Of a DNA stretch of 64,000 nucleotides, positions 31,612-40,713 are shown piece by piece. The stretch's first letter is position 1, and each line of letters opens with the position of its first letter. A program made the position numbers and the translations under genes. Where the stretch lies: contig NZ_JBJURJ010000005.1 in assembly GCF_046098205.1 (NCBI RefSeq), forward strand, positions 124,001 to 188,000, read 5' to 3'. Source of the DNA: Paenibacillus_AR mesotrionivorans (GTDB lineage: Bacteria > Bacillota > Bacilli > Paenibacillales > NBRC-103111). A model generated the notes under the pieces. That model saw only the letters and a list, made by a program, of their open reading frames with translations, was not told the origin of the DNA and did no database searches.

Positions 31612-34600
31612 TTAATGTCCTTCCTGCTTATCCAACAGCCGGTACAACACTGCGGCCGCTTCCGCCCGAGTGGCCGTATCCAGCGGCGCAAACCGGTTGC
31701 CGGGCTGGCCGTTGATCAATCCGGTCTGCTGGGCTTGAGCCACCGCTTCCTTGGCCCAAGAAGCAATCTCCCCGTTGTCCGCAAATGAGACGGCGCCAGC
31801 CTGACTGCTATTTGGAGAATTGGCGGTCTTCCCGTATACTCTCATGATAATTACCGCCATCTCCTGGCGGGTAATGCGGTCCAACGGACGAATGCCCTCC
31901 GCTGATCCCTCAAGAATGCCCTCCCGAACGGAGGCGGCAATAATGTTTGCGTACCAGTCACCCGGGTCCACATCCGCAAACCCGCCGGTATAAACCGTGG
32001 CCGGCAATCCCAGCAGCCGTGCGGCCATAGCGGCAAATTCCGCCCGTGTCACACTTGCCTCCGGGGAGAAATCCGTCTCCGTTACCCCGTCCAGCATATG
32101 TTTGGCCGCCATAACCTGAATGATATCCGTTGCCCAATGGGTGGCGGGAACATCGGCGAAGTTCCGGTTGTAAACAAAAGCCGCATAGGATGTCTGAGCT
32201 GATTCCGTCATCTCGAAGGCAATCCCGGTTTTCTCCTTGTTAACCTTACCGCCTGCGTAATCCCACTTTCCACTGCTTTGGTTGTACACGTATAGGCCTG
32301 CCTTGCGCCAATCACCCGTTCCCCGAAGCTTGACCGTTGCCTCCAACGGCTGAGCCAGCTTCACGTCCCGGTCTCCAGCTGTAACGGAGATGCTGATCAT
32401 AGAACTGAGGGCCGCCAGACCGGCCTGCGTTCCCTTAGCCTCCCCGCTGTTGGCAATCATCACCCTAATATTGTCCGTAATTCCATCCAGCTTCAATGAG
32501 CCGTGGGGCAGCAAAAGATGAACGTCGCCGCTCTGAATCACCACTGTTTTGCCCGCTTTTTGCAGCTCGGACAAGTCCTTTGCCGGAAGCTCTACTGCCT
32601 TGGCAGAGGTTTGGCCCATTGCGCTTACATCGATAACGATGTCCTGTTCCCCCGTGCGGACAAAACTGCTGAGCTTGGCAGAGGAAACGGTCAGGACAGC
32701 CGTATCCCCGGAGGTTGCAACTGTTCCAAGCTCATGGCTGATGCTGCCGGTACTGCCGCCAGGACCGGTATAGGTATAATCCGGAGTTCCGGTGTCAACG
32801 GGATCGGGTGGTGAAGTGGGCGGAGCCTCCAGACGGAAGCGGATCTCATATACCTTCACTGCACCCCCATGGGCTGTGACGGTGACGCTGGCTGTACCCT
32901 CCGGCCCGTCGGCTTGCACAATATCCACCTGTGACCGCGGGTCCAGCGGTACAGCCGTGACCCGCGGAGCGGCGGGGGTACCGAAGGGAAGCACAATAGT
33001 ATAGACTGTTACCTCCGGTGAAAAATCCGGCACTATCGCTCCGCCCGCCCAGAGCCGCTGCAAATCCGCATTGCCGCCGGGTTCTTCCCATTGGAAGGCA
33101 ATCCGGTACTCGGCGGATTGCGCCTGGTCGGCGGACATAACGGACACCGTCGCCGTGCCGGGAGCGTAAACCGCCTGAGTCACCGTGACCGCTGCGGAAG
33201 GATCAAAGGCGTCCGCCGTCACCTCAGGCGCCGCCACAGTACCATAAGGCAGCAGCACTGTATAGTTGCCCGGCTCGTAAACGAAGCCGGTCACCGTCGA
33301 CTCTCCTGCCCGCAGATCCTTCAGCGTAACCGCGGAATAATAATCCTTGTAGATCTCGATGCCCTGCAGCATCGGGTCGCCCTTTACGTTCAGCAGCTCC
33401 ACGGTCAGCTTGCCGTCCTGGACACGGGTGTCATACGGCCCGTACCTGACTGTATGGTTCCTCAGCTCGCTGCCCGCCATGGTGGCGGCCCGGCTGCCCT
33501 CCACATTGATATGGAAGGAGCGGTTCCGGTCTGCGGAGGGCTCCATAAACCAGAGGTACACCCGGTAGGTTTGATAGGTGCCTTCAGTTACCGTCTGCTC
33601 CAGCTTCAGGGATTGCTTCGAAACGCTTAGATTTGTGTTCATCATATGAGTCAAATCGTAGTCATCTTCGAACGGCAGCGGGAAATTGGCTGTTTTCCCC
33701 GCTACCGGCGCTGCCCCGGCCCCCGTCACCCCCGTGAAGCCTTCGGCCTTGGCGGCATTGTAGGACTGCCAATCCCGGCCGTCAATCCTCACTGCCTCCC
33801 CGTTCAGATTGATGCCCTTCCAGAAGACCGACCGGTCCGCGTGGGGCCAAACCTGCACGGCCACTCCCGGCGACTCGTTGCCGGAGCCGTCCATATTAAC
33901 CAGCCGGAGATTAACCGGCAGTCCGTTGACCAAACCTTCCACACGGGCCTTCTGTACTCCGCGCTCGGCCTCAGCCACAACCTCAGTCCCGTTGTAAATC
34001 CGCACCTTGAAAATATCGGTGTCCGCCGCATCCTTCCAGGTAATCAGCGCTTCGCCGTCCCCGTTGGATACCGCAGGCTCCAGCACATCACCGGGTGCAA
34101 CGGAATCCGGCGGCAGGGTAATGGGCTCACCGGAATAGAACACGGTGATTTTGGGCCGCAGCGTTACGCTGGAGTATTGGGAGGAAGCGAAGGTCCGGGT
34201 GCCGTTTGCGGTAGAGGGGACATCCTCCAGCAGCACAACGCCGAAATTTTGCTCCGGATGGGCAATCCAATCCCGGGCCGCCGCCGTCACGTCAAAATGA
34301 TACCACCGCCCCGGCACATAGGAGGTAATGACGTTATCCAAGGCCGTCTCCGAGCCTGTTTCCCAGCTGGGCTTCGTATTCAGGCTCACCCCGGTTATCA
34401 GTTCACCGTCCACTACTGTGCCTACCGGATTGCCATCAATGTTGGTGCCGCCTCCGTAGCCGTTGCCCTCCTCCCAGGGGCTGGTGACCCGGTGCACATC
34501 CACGGTTTTGAAGTTCTCCGACGAAGCCCGAGTCTGGGTGTGGTACAGCTCAATAAACGCACCCGTTATGGTCCGGTCTGCCGGAATCTGCGTCAGGTCG

Positions 34601-37600
34601 AAACGGACCAGCGCAAACTTGTCATCTGTCCCCGTCCCGTTATACCGGGCCATCTCAAACTCGGGGTATGCTCCGTTATTATTGCCGACCCCCTGCCAAT
34701 GGGACATCAGGCTGGCATCCGCCGCCCCGTCATAGCCGTTCATCCCTTCCTGAAGCACCATCTTGTTCCCCGGCAGGTTAGGCATGGGGCCGTCCCCGGG
34801 AATTTCCGGCGGTGCAGGGGGCGTAGGCTGCCGCACCGGCAGGCGGATTCCATTTTCGATAAACACGGTATCCGTCCCAAAATCATAATACCGCTGCTCG
34901 GGTGTGCTTCCAGGCATCTGGACCTGGTTCTCCCGCACAATGGTATACGCCGCCACAGGACTGTCCAGCTTCACCTGCGTCTGTACGTTGTTATGCTCCA
35001 TCACGTTATACCGGATATTCGCCTTGGGCGCCGGGAAGAAATTATACCCGCCGGATTCAATATAGAGGGACCGGACCGTATTATCCGTTATGACATTGCC
35101 CAGCGCCGCTACGGACCGGGGCGAATCGATGCGCAGCCCGCCGCCGAAGACCATGTACGCCCGGGAGCCCGCAGAATGTTTGATCACATTGTAATAGGAC
35201 GGGTGGAAGGTGGTCAGGTTCCGGTCGAAGCTGTTAATCACCGTCCCCCCGTTGCCTGCTGTGGGCGAACCTCCGCTGCCCAGCTCAGAGCGGTTGTTGT
35301 CAAAAATATTCCCCAACGCCTGCCCGTACATCCGCATATCATTGCCCTTGTTATTGGAGGCGGTGTTGTCCGTCACAATATTCTTGTAGAAGAACCGGCT
35401 GATGGCCACACGGGAGGTGGCATCCGGCACAATGGTCCAGCTCCGATCTACCGTTACGGTGTCTGCCGTGTTCCCGGTGATGCGGCGGTATTGGCCCAGC
35501 CCCTTGCCCTCTACAACCAGCACATACTCGTCCCTCAGCACATTGGCATCCCACTTCATGCCCTTCACACTGGCGGAGGAAACATCTGCGGCATATACAT
35601 TGCCGTAATGAAGAATTTTATTGCCATCCCCCGTAAAATCAGTGTCCACATCCACCAGTGCATCAAACAACAGAATCTCCCCGTCATTGGTAGGTGTGGT
35701 TTCGTTGCCGATATATTGAGTATCATTGCGGGCAATATAGTTCATCGCCGTGGGCTTGAAGCTGCCCCAGCGGGGGTGCAGGGTAAAGTTAAAGCCCCGG
35801 GCGCCGCCGCGTTTGCCGTTATCATCCCGCCCGTCGATCCGGTTATCCGTAAACAGGTTTTGGTACGAATTGGCAAAGTTGGCCGGCGTCCAGGCTTTGC
35901 CCAGAAAGGTGTTGCCGGAAATCCGGCTGTTGGACATCTTGTTCAGCGTAATGGCTCCCCCGGATTCAATGATGCTGTCCAGGATTGCGATCCTGCTGAA
36001 GCCGGTGTTGCCGCCATCCCCCCAGATGCCGCCGAACATGGATTTTTTGGCCAGTCCGGGATACCAGGTCCGCAGCTCAATATTGCGGATGGTCACATCC
36101 TGAAGGCTATCCTTCAGCACGATCCCCCTGTCCACACTGGCACTGCCTTCAATCCGCATATCCTCGATGCCGGAGCCGGAGCCCGCTATGCTGATCATCT
36201 CCGGGCCTTCCCCGTTGTCCTTACCCCCGGTGGGACCGGTGTCCAAATACTTCAGAACGGTGGCCTCCGCTCCTTGCCCCTTCAGAGTTACCCCCGCCTT
36301 CAGCGTCAGCTTTTGCAGGCCCGTCTCAGGCTTAGCGCCCACAACCAAAGAACCGGAGGCGGTCCCGGTGAAAAATTCCAAATCGGCAATGTAGCCTTTT
36401 TTGCCCTCAGCCGGAATATACCGCAGATAGCGGTAAACCCCGGGATTGTTCACCGCCGCCACATTTCCGTTAAAAGAAGGCTTCGCCGGAATCGTGTACA
36501 GGTCCGTATACGTTGTGCCGTCCACAGAGCCCTGGAACCGGCCCCCGATCATATCCGCGTCAATGGTGGCATTGGTGGAAGGCCGCGGGAAATAGCGGAT
36601 GGCCGTTACCTGCCGGGCATTGCCGTCCCCCAGATCGATGCCCACATAGCCGGAGCCTGTGCCGTTATAATCGTAGAAGGTAGCGCTGTTGGAATCGAAG
36701 GCGCGGAAATATTCCCGGTCCGTCCCGTAGGAGGGAGTGCCGCCGAAGAGGTCGGCCGGGATCAGCTTAACCAGTCCCGCTGCCGGCGGGGCCTGCTCCT
36801 TATCCAGATGGAACACGCCTGCCGGCAGACGCACCGTCCCGCCTCCGGCGGCAGACGCCGCATCAATGGCCGACTGGATGGCCTGTGTGTCATCCACCCC
36901 GTCATCCGCCACAGCCCCGTAAGCCGTCACCTCAAAAATACCGGCCGGCGCCGGTGTGTTCACCAGACGAATGTCCGTTTTGCTCCAGCCGTATTCGCCG
37001 CCGTGTCCGTTATGCACCCACACCTCGTCATATTGTCCGGCCGCCGCCCCTTCGGGCACCTGGAATACCACCTCATAAGGAGATGCGGAATGAACTGCTA
37101 CCTCTGAAAGCGCAGACGTAGCTTTGTTCCGCAGCCAAACCCGGCTGTCTCCGGGAAGATTGCCGTTATTCCGGGTCAGATTGGTGCCGATTACCGTCAC
37201 CTCACGGGACTTCGCCAGATTCAGCACATTGGGATACACATAGAGCACATCCGTTTTGTTGACGAATACCGGCGCGCTGACCCCACCTGCGGGATTTTGC
37301 GCATACAGCGCATATTGACCGTAGGGAACCCCTGCCGGAATAACAGCGGATGCGGCGGACGCATCCGTAAATATAGGCTGAATCAGCTGACCCGCCCCGC
37401 CGGGCACATCCTGCTCCGTTCTGGGCGAAACAAGCTGGGCAGCCGTATCGGCTCCGGGATCCCGATCCTCCAGAAGCCGCAGACCGATCACCGCCCCCTC
37501 CAACCCCTCGCCAATCAGCTGCACGGTGCTGTCTGGCATCACATTCTCCGGTGATGCCTGGACAAGCACCGGAGCGGCTGCCGAAGCGGCTGCCTGCGGG

Positions 37601-37677
37601 ACAGGATAATTGTAAGCGCTTGCCAAAATACCCAGGCTGAGTGCTGCCGCCAACCCTTTGCGAAACCATTTTCCCAT
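31612..37677 (-). CDS. Giant surface-anchored beta-helix protein with SLH domains
   Basis: 2021 residues; ATG with GGGAGG upstream. Signal peptide ~1-33. Ig/IPT-like segments ~35-240. Pectate_lyase_3 signature FEVTAYGAVADDGVDDTQAI at ~246, interrupted by an F5/8-type (discoidin-like) domain ~325-435, then beta-helix coils ~460-890 (VTIRNIELRTWYPGLAKKS, SRISGNTFLGKAWTPANF). DNRLRE-type domain ~970-1180 (KFALVRFDLTQIPADRTITG), fibronectin III-like ~1195-1272, malectin-like ~1280-1440, two cadherin-like beta-sandwich repeats ~1450-1612, a further beta domain ~1645-1790, and three SLH domains ~1839-2021 (HWATDIIQVMAAKHMLDGV, TRAEFAAMAARLLGL). SLH domains attach to pyruvylated wall polymer, so this is a surface enzyme or adhesin for complex polysaccharide. 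Monocistronic, with a near-cre site at codons 18-22. Confidence 0.9.
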   Translation of the reverse strand: MGKWFRKGLAAALSLGILASAYNYPVPQAAASAAAPVLVQASPENVMPDSTVQLIGEGLEGAVIGLRLLEDRDPGADTAAQLVSPRTEQDVPGGAGQLIQPIFTDASAASAVIPAGVPYGQYALYAQNPAGGVSAPVFVNKTDVLYVYPNVLNLAKSREVTVIGTNLTRNNGNLPGDSRVWLRNKATSALSEVAVHSASPYEVVFQVPEGAAAGQYDEVWVHNGHGGEYGWSKTDIRLVNTPAPAGIFEVTAYGAVADDGVDDTQAIQSAIDAASAAGGGTVRLPAGVFHLDKEQAPPAAGLVKLIPADLFGGTPSYGTDREYFRAFDSNSATFYDYNGTGSGYVGIDLGDGNARQVTAIRYFPRPSTNATIDADMIGGRFQGSVDGTTYTDLYTIPAKPSFNGNVAAVNNPGVYRYLRYIPAEGKKGYIADLEFFTGTASGSLVVGAKPETGLQKLTLKAGVTLKGQGAEATVLKYLDTGPTGGKDNGEGPEMISIAGSGSGIEDMRIEGSASVDRGIVLKDSLQDVTIRNIELRTWYPGLAKKSMFGGIWGDGGNTGFSRIAILDSIIESGGAITLNKMSNSRISGNTFLGKAWTPANFANSYQNLFTDNRIDGRDDNGKRGGARGFNFTLHPRWGSFKPTAMNYIARNDTQYIGNETTPTNDGEILLFDALVDVDTDFTGDGNKILHYGNVYAADVSSASVKGMKWDANVLRDEYVLVVEGKGLGQYRRITGNTADTVTVDRSWTIVPDATSRVAISRFFYKNIVTDNTASNNKGNDMRMYGQALGNIFDNNRSELGSGGSPTAGNGGTVINSFDRNLTTFHPSYYNVIKHSAGSRAYMVFGGGLRIDSPRSVAALGNVITDNTVRSLYIESGGYNFFPAPKANIRYNVMEHNNVQTQVKLDSPVAAYTIVRENQVQMPGSTPEQRYYDFGTDTVFIENGIRLPVRQPTPPAPPEIPGDGPMPNLPGNKMVLQEGMNGYDGAADASLMSHWQGVGNNNGAYPEFEMARYNGTGTDDKFALVRFDLTQIPADRTITGAFIELYHTQTRASSENFKTVDVHRVTSPWEEGNGYGGGTNIDGNPVGTVVDGELITGVSLNTKPSWETGSETALDNVITSYVPGRWYHFDVTAAARDWIAHPEQNFGVVLLEDVPSTANGTRTFASSQYSSVTLRPKITVFYSGEPITLPPDSVAPGDVLEPAVSNGDGEALITWKDAADTDIFKVRIYNGTEVVAEAERGVQKARVEGLVNGLPVNLRLVNMDGSGNESPGVAVQVWPHADRSVFWKGINLNGEAVRIDGRDWQSYNAAKAEGFTGVTGAGAAPVAGKTANFPLPFEDDYDLTHMMNTNLSVSKQSLKLEQTVTEGTYQTYRVYLWFMEPSADRNRSFHINVEGSRAATMAGSELRNHTVRYGPYDTRVQDGKLTVELLNVKGDPMLQGIEIYKDYYSAVTLKDLRAGESTVTGFVYEPGNYTVLLPYGTVAAPEVTADAFDPSAAVTVTQAVYAPGTATVSVMSADQAQSAEYRIAFQWEEPGGNADLQRLWAGGAIVPDFSPEVTVYTIVLPFGTPAAPRVTAVPLDPRSQVDIVQADGPEGTASVTVTAHGGAVKVYEIRFRLEAPPTSPPDPVDTGTPDYTYTGPGGSTGSISHELGTVATSGDTAVLTVSSAKLSSFVRTGEQDIVIDVSAMGQTSAKAVELPAKDLSELQKAGKTVVIQSGDVHLLLPHGSLKLDGITDNIRVMIANSGEAKGTQAGLAALSSMISISVTAGDRDVKLAQPLEATVKLRGTGDWRKAGLYVYNQSSGKWDYAGGKVNKEKTGIAFEMTESAQTSYAAFVYNRNFADVPATHWATDIIQVMAAKHMLDGVTETDFSPEASVTRAEFAAMAARLLGLPATVYTGGFADVDPGDWYANIIAASVREGILEGSAEGIRPLDRITRQEMAVIIMRVYGKTANSPNSSQAGAVSFADNGEIASWAKEAVAQAQQTGLINGQPGNRFAPLDTATRAEAAAVLYRLLDKQEGH
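37611..37624 (+). promoter_or_regulatory. cre-like site within the signal-peptide codons of the SLH protein gene
   Basis: TGTAAGCGCTTGCC (plus-strand reading) matches TGTAANCGNTNNCA except at the last base. It lies about 55 bp inside the coding region, a position used by CcpA roadblock sites. Confidence 0.4.
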
Positions 37678-37890
37678 TAACCATCAACCTCCCTTTTTGT
37701 CATGGCTTACCGTAGTCCAGTCAAACAGAGAATTCCCCCTAACGAATATAGGACTCGTCCGGCCTCCAACGTACCTGCCGCATCCTCTCCTCCATTTTGT
37801 CGGAAAGGCTGGTGTTTACGCCAGTTTGCTTCCCGCAGATTTGTCCGCATCCGCTGTATGATTTTTCCGAAAACGTCCCTCGGGAGCCCA

Positions 37891-37923
37891 TAAAAAAGGA
37901 ATGGCCTGTATAAGCGCCATTCC
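37891..37923 (-). terminator. Intrinsic terminator of stalk-domain gene 1
   Basis: GGAATGGC (37898-37905) and GCCATTCC (37916-37923) form an 8-bp perfect stem; on the minus strand TTTTTT follows. It lies 21 bp after the stop codon. Confidence 0.85.
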
Positions 37924-37943
37924 GGGTATTCCTTTTTTCAGAT

Positions 37944-38957
37944 TTAATCCTCAAAATAATTGATTACGGAAGTAATGCTGATAGCATTCATCTCGTTGGA
38001 CCAAATTACTCTAAAATCCAGAGCTTTGGCAATATCCCGAAGTTTGAAGTAGTTATTGCCGTTGATGTAATAGGCACCGATACCCAGAGTCTTCCCATTA
38101 AGCTGAACCTCGGAGTTGCTGGGAACAGCCTGTTGCTCGCCTACTGCCCCGGATATCTCCAGTTCACCGCCGACAGGAGTATATGCTGTATCAGACTTCA
38201 CACTGATAGCCTGACTCGCAGTATCATAACCGACTTCAAATTCCTTATTTGTATGGTAAAGAGCCTTAGCCAAGTCGCGAAGTTTAAAATAATTGTTGCC
38301 ATCAATATTGTATGCTTCTATAGCAATTTCTCTACCATTTACAAACACCTTAGTAGCATTGGAAACCGCGATTGCAGGCTGCAATTCCGGTTTTTTCACC
38401 GGCTCTTGGTCTGGCTCGACTGTTGTCAGATCTCCGGTTTGGGTCACTTTCACAAGAAATTTCCCTTTTTTGGCGCCAGGGGCTATGGTATAAGAGACTT
38501 CATAAAATCCGCTTTTCTCCAGTACCGCATAATTTCCGGCAGCCATAAGATATTCTCCAGTAAAGCCTTCCGGAAGCTGGGATGTATACGTATAACGACC
38601 ATCATCTTTTTTGATAGCATAGTCTTTTTTCTTAAAAGCCAATGGCTCCTCTTGACCAAGTTCAAGGTTTCTATCCTTTAGTTTTGCTTTAGGATAGTAC
38701 GTTATATTCTGAAATCCATAATCTTGCCTACCATCGAAAGAAATGGTAGTGGATTCATCAGCTTTAATATAAAAAACTAACAAATTTCCATTTATTCTCT
38801 CACTGTCCACAACGTTTTGCATTTTAATTGACTGATTTTCGGAAATATCAGCAACAGCATTGTGACCATCATCAGCGTAAGCAGCTGTCCAAGAAAAGAC
38901 AGACATCAACATGAACAGCGCTACAGCAAACGATATTTTCTGAGTACCGACTCTCAT
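37944..38957 (-). CDS. Secreted stalk-domain (copper amine oxidase N-terminal-like) protein 1
   Basis: 337 residues; ATG with GGAGGATG upstream. Signal peptide ~1-28 (ISFAVALFMLMSVFSWTAAYA). Residues ~30-175 form a beta-rich domain I do not recognise. Residues ~190-337 contain two copies of the stalk motif (AYNIDGNNYFKLRDLAKAL and AYYINGNNYFKLRDIAKAL), the PF07833-type fold that mediates wall or protein contacts in Paenibacillus exoproteins. It is a close paralogue of the protein encoded at 39455-40510; the ribosome-site regions are also alike. Its coding sequence is clearly richer in A/T than that of the paralogue and neighbouring genes. Function unknown. Confidence 0.85.
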   Translation of the reverse strand: MRVGTQKISFAVALFMLMSVFSWTAAYADDGHNAVADISENQSIKMQNVVDSERINGNLLVFYIKADESTTISFDGRQDYGFQNITYYPKAKLKDRNLELGQEEPLAFKKKDYAIKKDDGRYTYTSQLPEGFTGEYLMAAGNYAVLEKSGFYEVSYTIAPGAKKGKFLVKVTQTGDLTTVEPDQEPVKKPELQPAIAVSNATKVFVNGREIAIEAYNIDGNNYFKLRDLAKALYHTNKEFEVGYDTASQAISVKSDTAYTPVGGELEISGAVGEQQAVPSNSEVQLNGKTLGIGAYYINGNNYFKLRDIAKALDFRVIWSNEMNAISITSVINYFED

Positions 38958-39170
38958 TTTTCATCCTCCATACGTAAATTTTTCCACCAACCTCTCCCAT
39001 CATATAATAAATATATGATCAACTCTATACAAATTCTATTATTTTAGCAGATTGATATCCAAGAAAAAGCCCATTGTGCATACCGACAGGATGGGTCTCT
39101 CTCCCCTCATGTGAGCCGACAATCCTAATAATTCTACTCAGTCTGTCCGTTCAGCAGTGTTGGCTGTCCG

Positions 39171-39359
39171 CTCTAACGGAACTATATGACACTTAGGAGT
39201 CAATAGTTGATGATTTTTTGCGCTAACGGAACCCAGAGACGCTTAGCGCGAGAAAGTGGGAGTGATATCCGCCGCCAGCTCCTTTAAGAGCCTCTCCGTT
39301 CCGTTAGCGCCGGTTTTCCTGCAATTTTGCCCGCTAAGTGCCGCAGAGTTCCGTTACAG
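39171..39359. repeat. 183-bp mirror-symmetric element, copy 2 (TAACGGAA / TTCCGTTA)
   Basis: TAACGGAA at 39174 and 39224, TTCCGTTA at 39299 and 39349: spacings 50, 75, 50, outer span 183 bp. Each left octamer is followed after 10 bases by CTTAG, and each right octamer is preceded after 10 bases by CTAAG (or TTAAG). It lies in the 497-bp gap between the two stalk-domain genes; the remainder holds the terminator of the second gene and AT-rich promoter-like sequence. Confidence 0.85.
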
Positions 39360-39407
39360 AAAAGCAGTTTTCCTTGACACCCTATAACGGGAAATCCTGC
39401 GTTTGTA

Positions 39408-39439
39408 CAAAAAAAGAGGCCCCAAAACCGGGCCTCTTC
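39408..39439 (-). terminator. Intrinsic terminator of stalk-domain gene 2
   Basis: AAGAGGCCC and GGGCCTCTT arms flank a short loop; on the minus strand seven T residues follow. It lies 16 bp after the stop codon. Confidence 0.85.
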
Positions 39440-39454
39440 CTTGTCGTGTTATCG

Positions 39455-40510
39455 TTATTCCGCTACATAATCAATGGCTGTATCAATGCCGATCATGTTC
39501 AGCTTGGCGTCCCAGGTGACGCCGATATTAAAGGCCTTGGCAATGTCCCGGAGTTTGAAGTAGTTGTTGCCGTTAATGTTGTAGGCGCCAAGCTCCAGCT
39601 TTTTACCATTGAGCATCAATGCGGAGCTGCTGGGAACAGCCTGTTGGTTTCCGGTCACGCCGGAGGCTTCCAGTTCGCCGCCAACCGCGGTATAAGCGGC
39701 TTCTGCTTTCAGGCTGATCGCATTGCTGGCTGCATCAAAACCCACCTCGAATTGTTTGCCGGAGCCATTGACTGCTTTAGCCAAATCACGGAGCTTGAAG
39801 TAGTTGTTGCCGTCGATGTTGTACGCCTCAAAAGCAACCTCCTTGCCGTTGACCATTACCTTGGAGGCGGTGGGAACCGCGGCGGCCGGCTTCAGCTCCG
39901 GTTTGTTCGCAGGCTCCTGCACAGGCTCTTTAGCAGGTTCCTTCGCAGGCTCTTGGGCCGGTTCCTTCGTTGGCTCCGCTGCCGGCTGTCCGCCTGTTTC
40001 ATCCGCCCAGGTCAGCTGTACAAAAAAGCTCTTTTTGTCGGCTCCTGGTTTGGCGGCATAAGCGATTTCATAAACGCCGTTCTGCTCCAGAACGGCAAAG
40101 TTGCCGGCGGACATAAAGTATTCACCGGATTCCGGAAGCTTAGTCGTATATTTCGGGAAATCATCGTCTGTTTTGACGACATAATACTTCTCCATGAATT
40201 CCAACTCTTGGCCTTTGCCCAATTCAAGCTTCCCGTCCTTCAGCACAGCCTCCGGATAAAAGGTGATACCCTGGTAACCATAATCGTCATATCCGTCGAA
40301 GAAAATGGAGCTGGACGAGTTAATGTGAATGAGATCTGCAGTTCCATTAACTTTTTCCTTGCCGACCACAGAGTGAATCGTAATCTCCTGATTATCGGAA
40401 ACGCTTACAACCGTGCTCTCGTCCTCTGCAAAAGCAGGCACCACAGCAAATACTGACATCACTACCGCTACCAACAGGGACAACGACATTCGTTTGGGGC
40501 TAAATCTCAT
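39455..40510 (-). CDS. Secreted stalk-domain (copper amine oxidase N-terminal-like) protein 2
   Basis: 351 residues; ATG with GGAGGATG upstream. Signal peptide ~1-28 (LSLLVAVVMSVFAVVPAFA). An unassigned beta-rich domain (~30-170) aligns along its length with that of protein 1. A low-complexity linker of E-P-A-K/Q repeats (~176-205) may span the wall. Two stalk motifs follow (AYNIDGNNYFKLRDLAKAV, AYNINGNNYFKLRDIAKAF). It is the tandem paralogue of the gene at 37944-38957; the duplication includes the ribosome site and an AT-rich -10-like region (TATAAT at 40563-40558 here). The two genes are separated by the 183-bp element and each has its own terminator. Function unknown. Confidence 0.85.
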   Translation of the reverse strand: MRFSPKRMSLSLLVAVVMSVFAVVPAFAEDESTVVSVSDNQEITIHSVVGKEKVNGTADLIHINSSSSIFFDGYDDYGYQGITFYPEAVLKDGKLELGKGQELEFMEKYYVVKTDDDFPKYTTKLPESGEYFMSAGNFAVLEQNGVYEIAYAAKPGADKKSFFVQLTWADETGGQPAAEPTKEPAQEPAKEPAKEPVQEPANKPELKPAAAVPTASKVMVNGKEVAFEAYNIDGNNYFKLRDLAKAVNGSGKQFEVGFDAASNAISLKAEAAYTAVGGELEASGVTGNQQAVPSSSALMLNGKKLELGAYNINGNNYFKLRDIAKAFNIGVTWDAKLNMIGIDTAIDYVAE

Positions 40511-40659
40511 TTCTCATCCTCCATACGGTTAAATTTTCCAATCCTTTATTCTCTTCCATTATATAAGAAAAATGTTAACTGATCTATCTATAAAATTCCA
40601 TTTTGTCTAATCATCCAACATATTTCTACATTTCATCCAACGGAATTCGCCATCTGCAG

Positions 40660-40693
40660 ACAAAAGCAAAAGAGGCGCCTGAATAGGCGCCCC
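40660..40693 (-). terminator. Intrinsic terminator of the MFS transporter gene
   Basis: GAGGCGCC and GGCGCCCC arms flank TGAATA; on the minus strand TCTTTTGCTTTTG follows. It lies 21 bp after the stop codon. Confidence 0.75.
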
Positions 40694-40713
40694 AAATATG
40701 CGTAATGCCCAGG

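Noticed and set aside
33646..37107. A 1153-codon plus-strand open frame opposite the SLH beta-helix gene
   Set aside because: It is the antisense of a G+C-rich real gene; the translation has no domain motifs or plausible start signal, while the minus-strand protein shows clear domains and SLH motifs.
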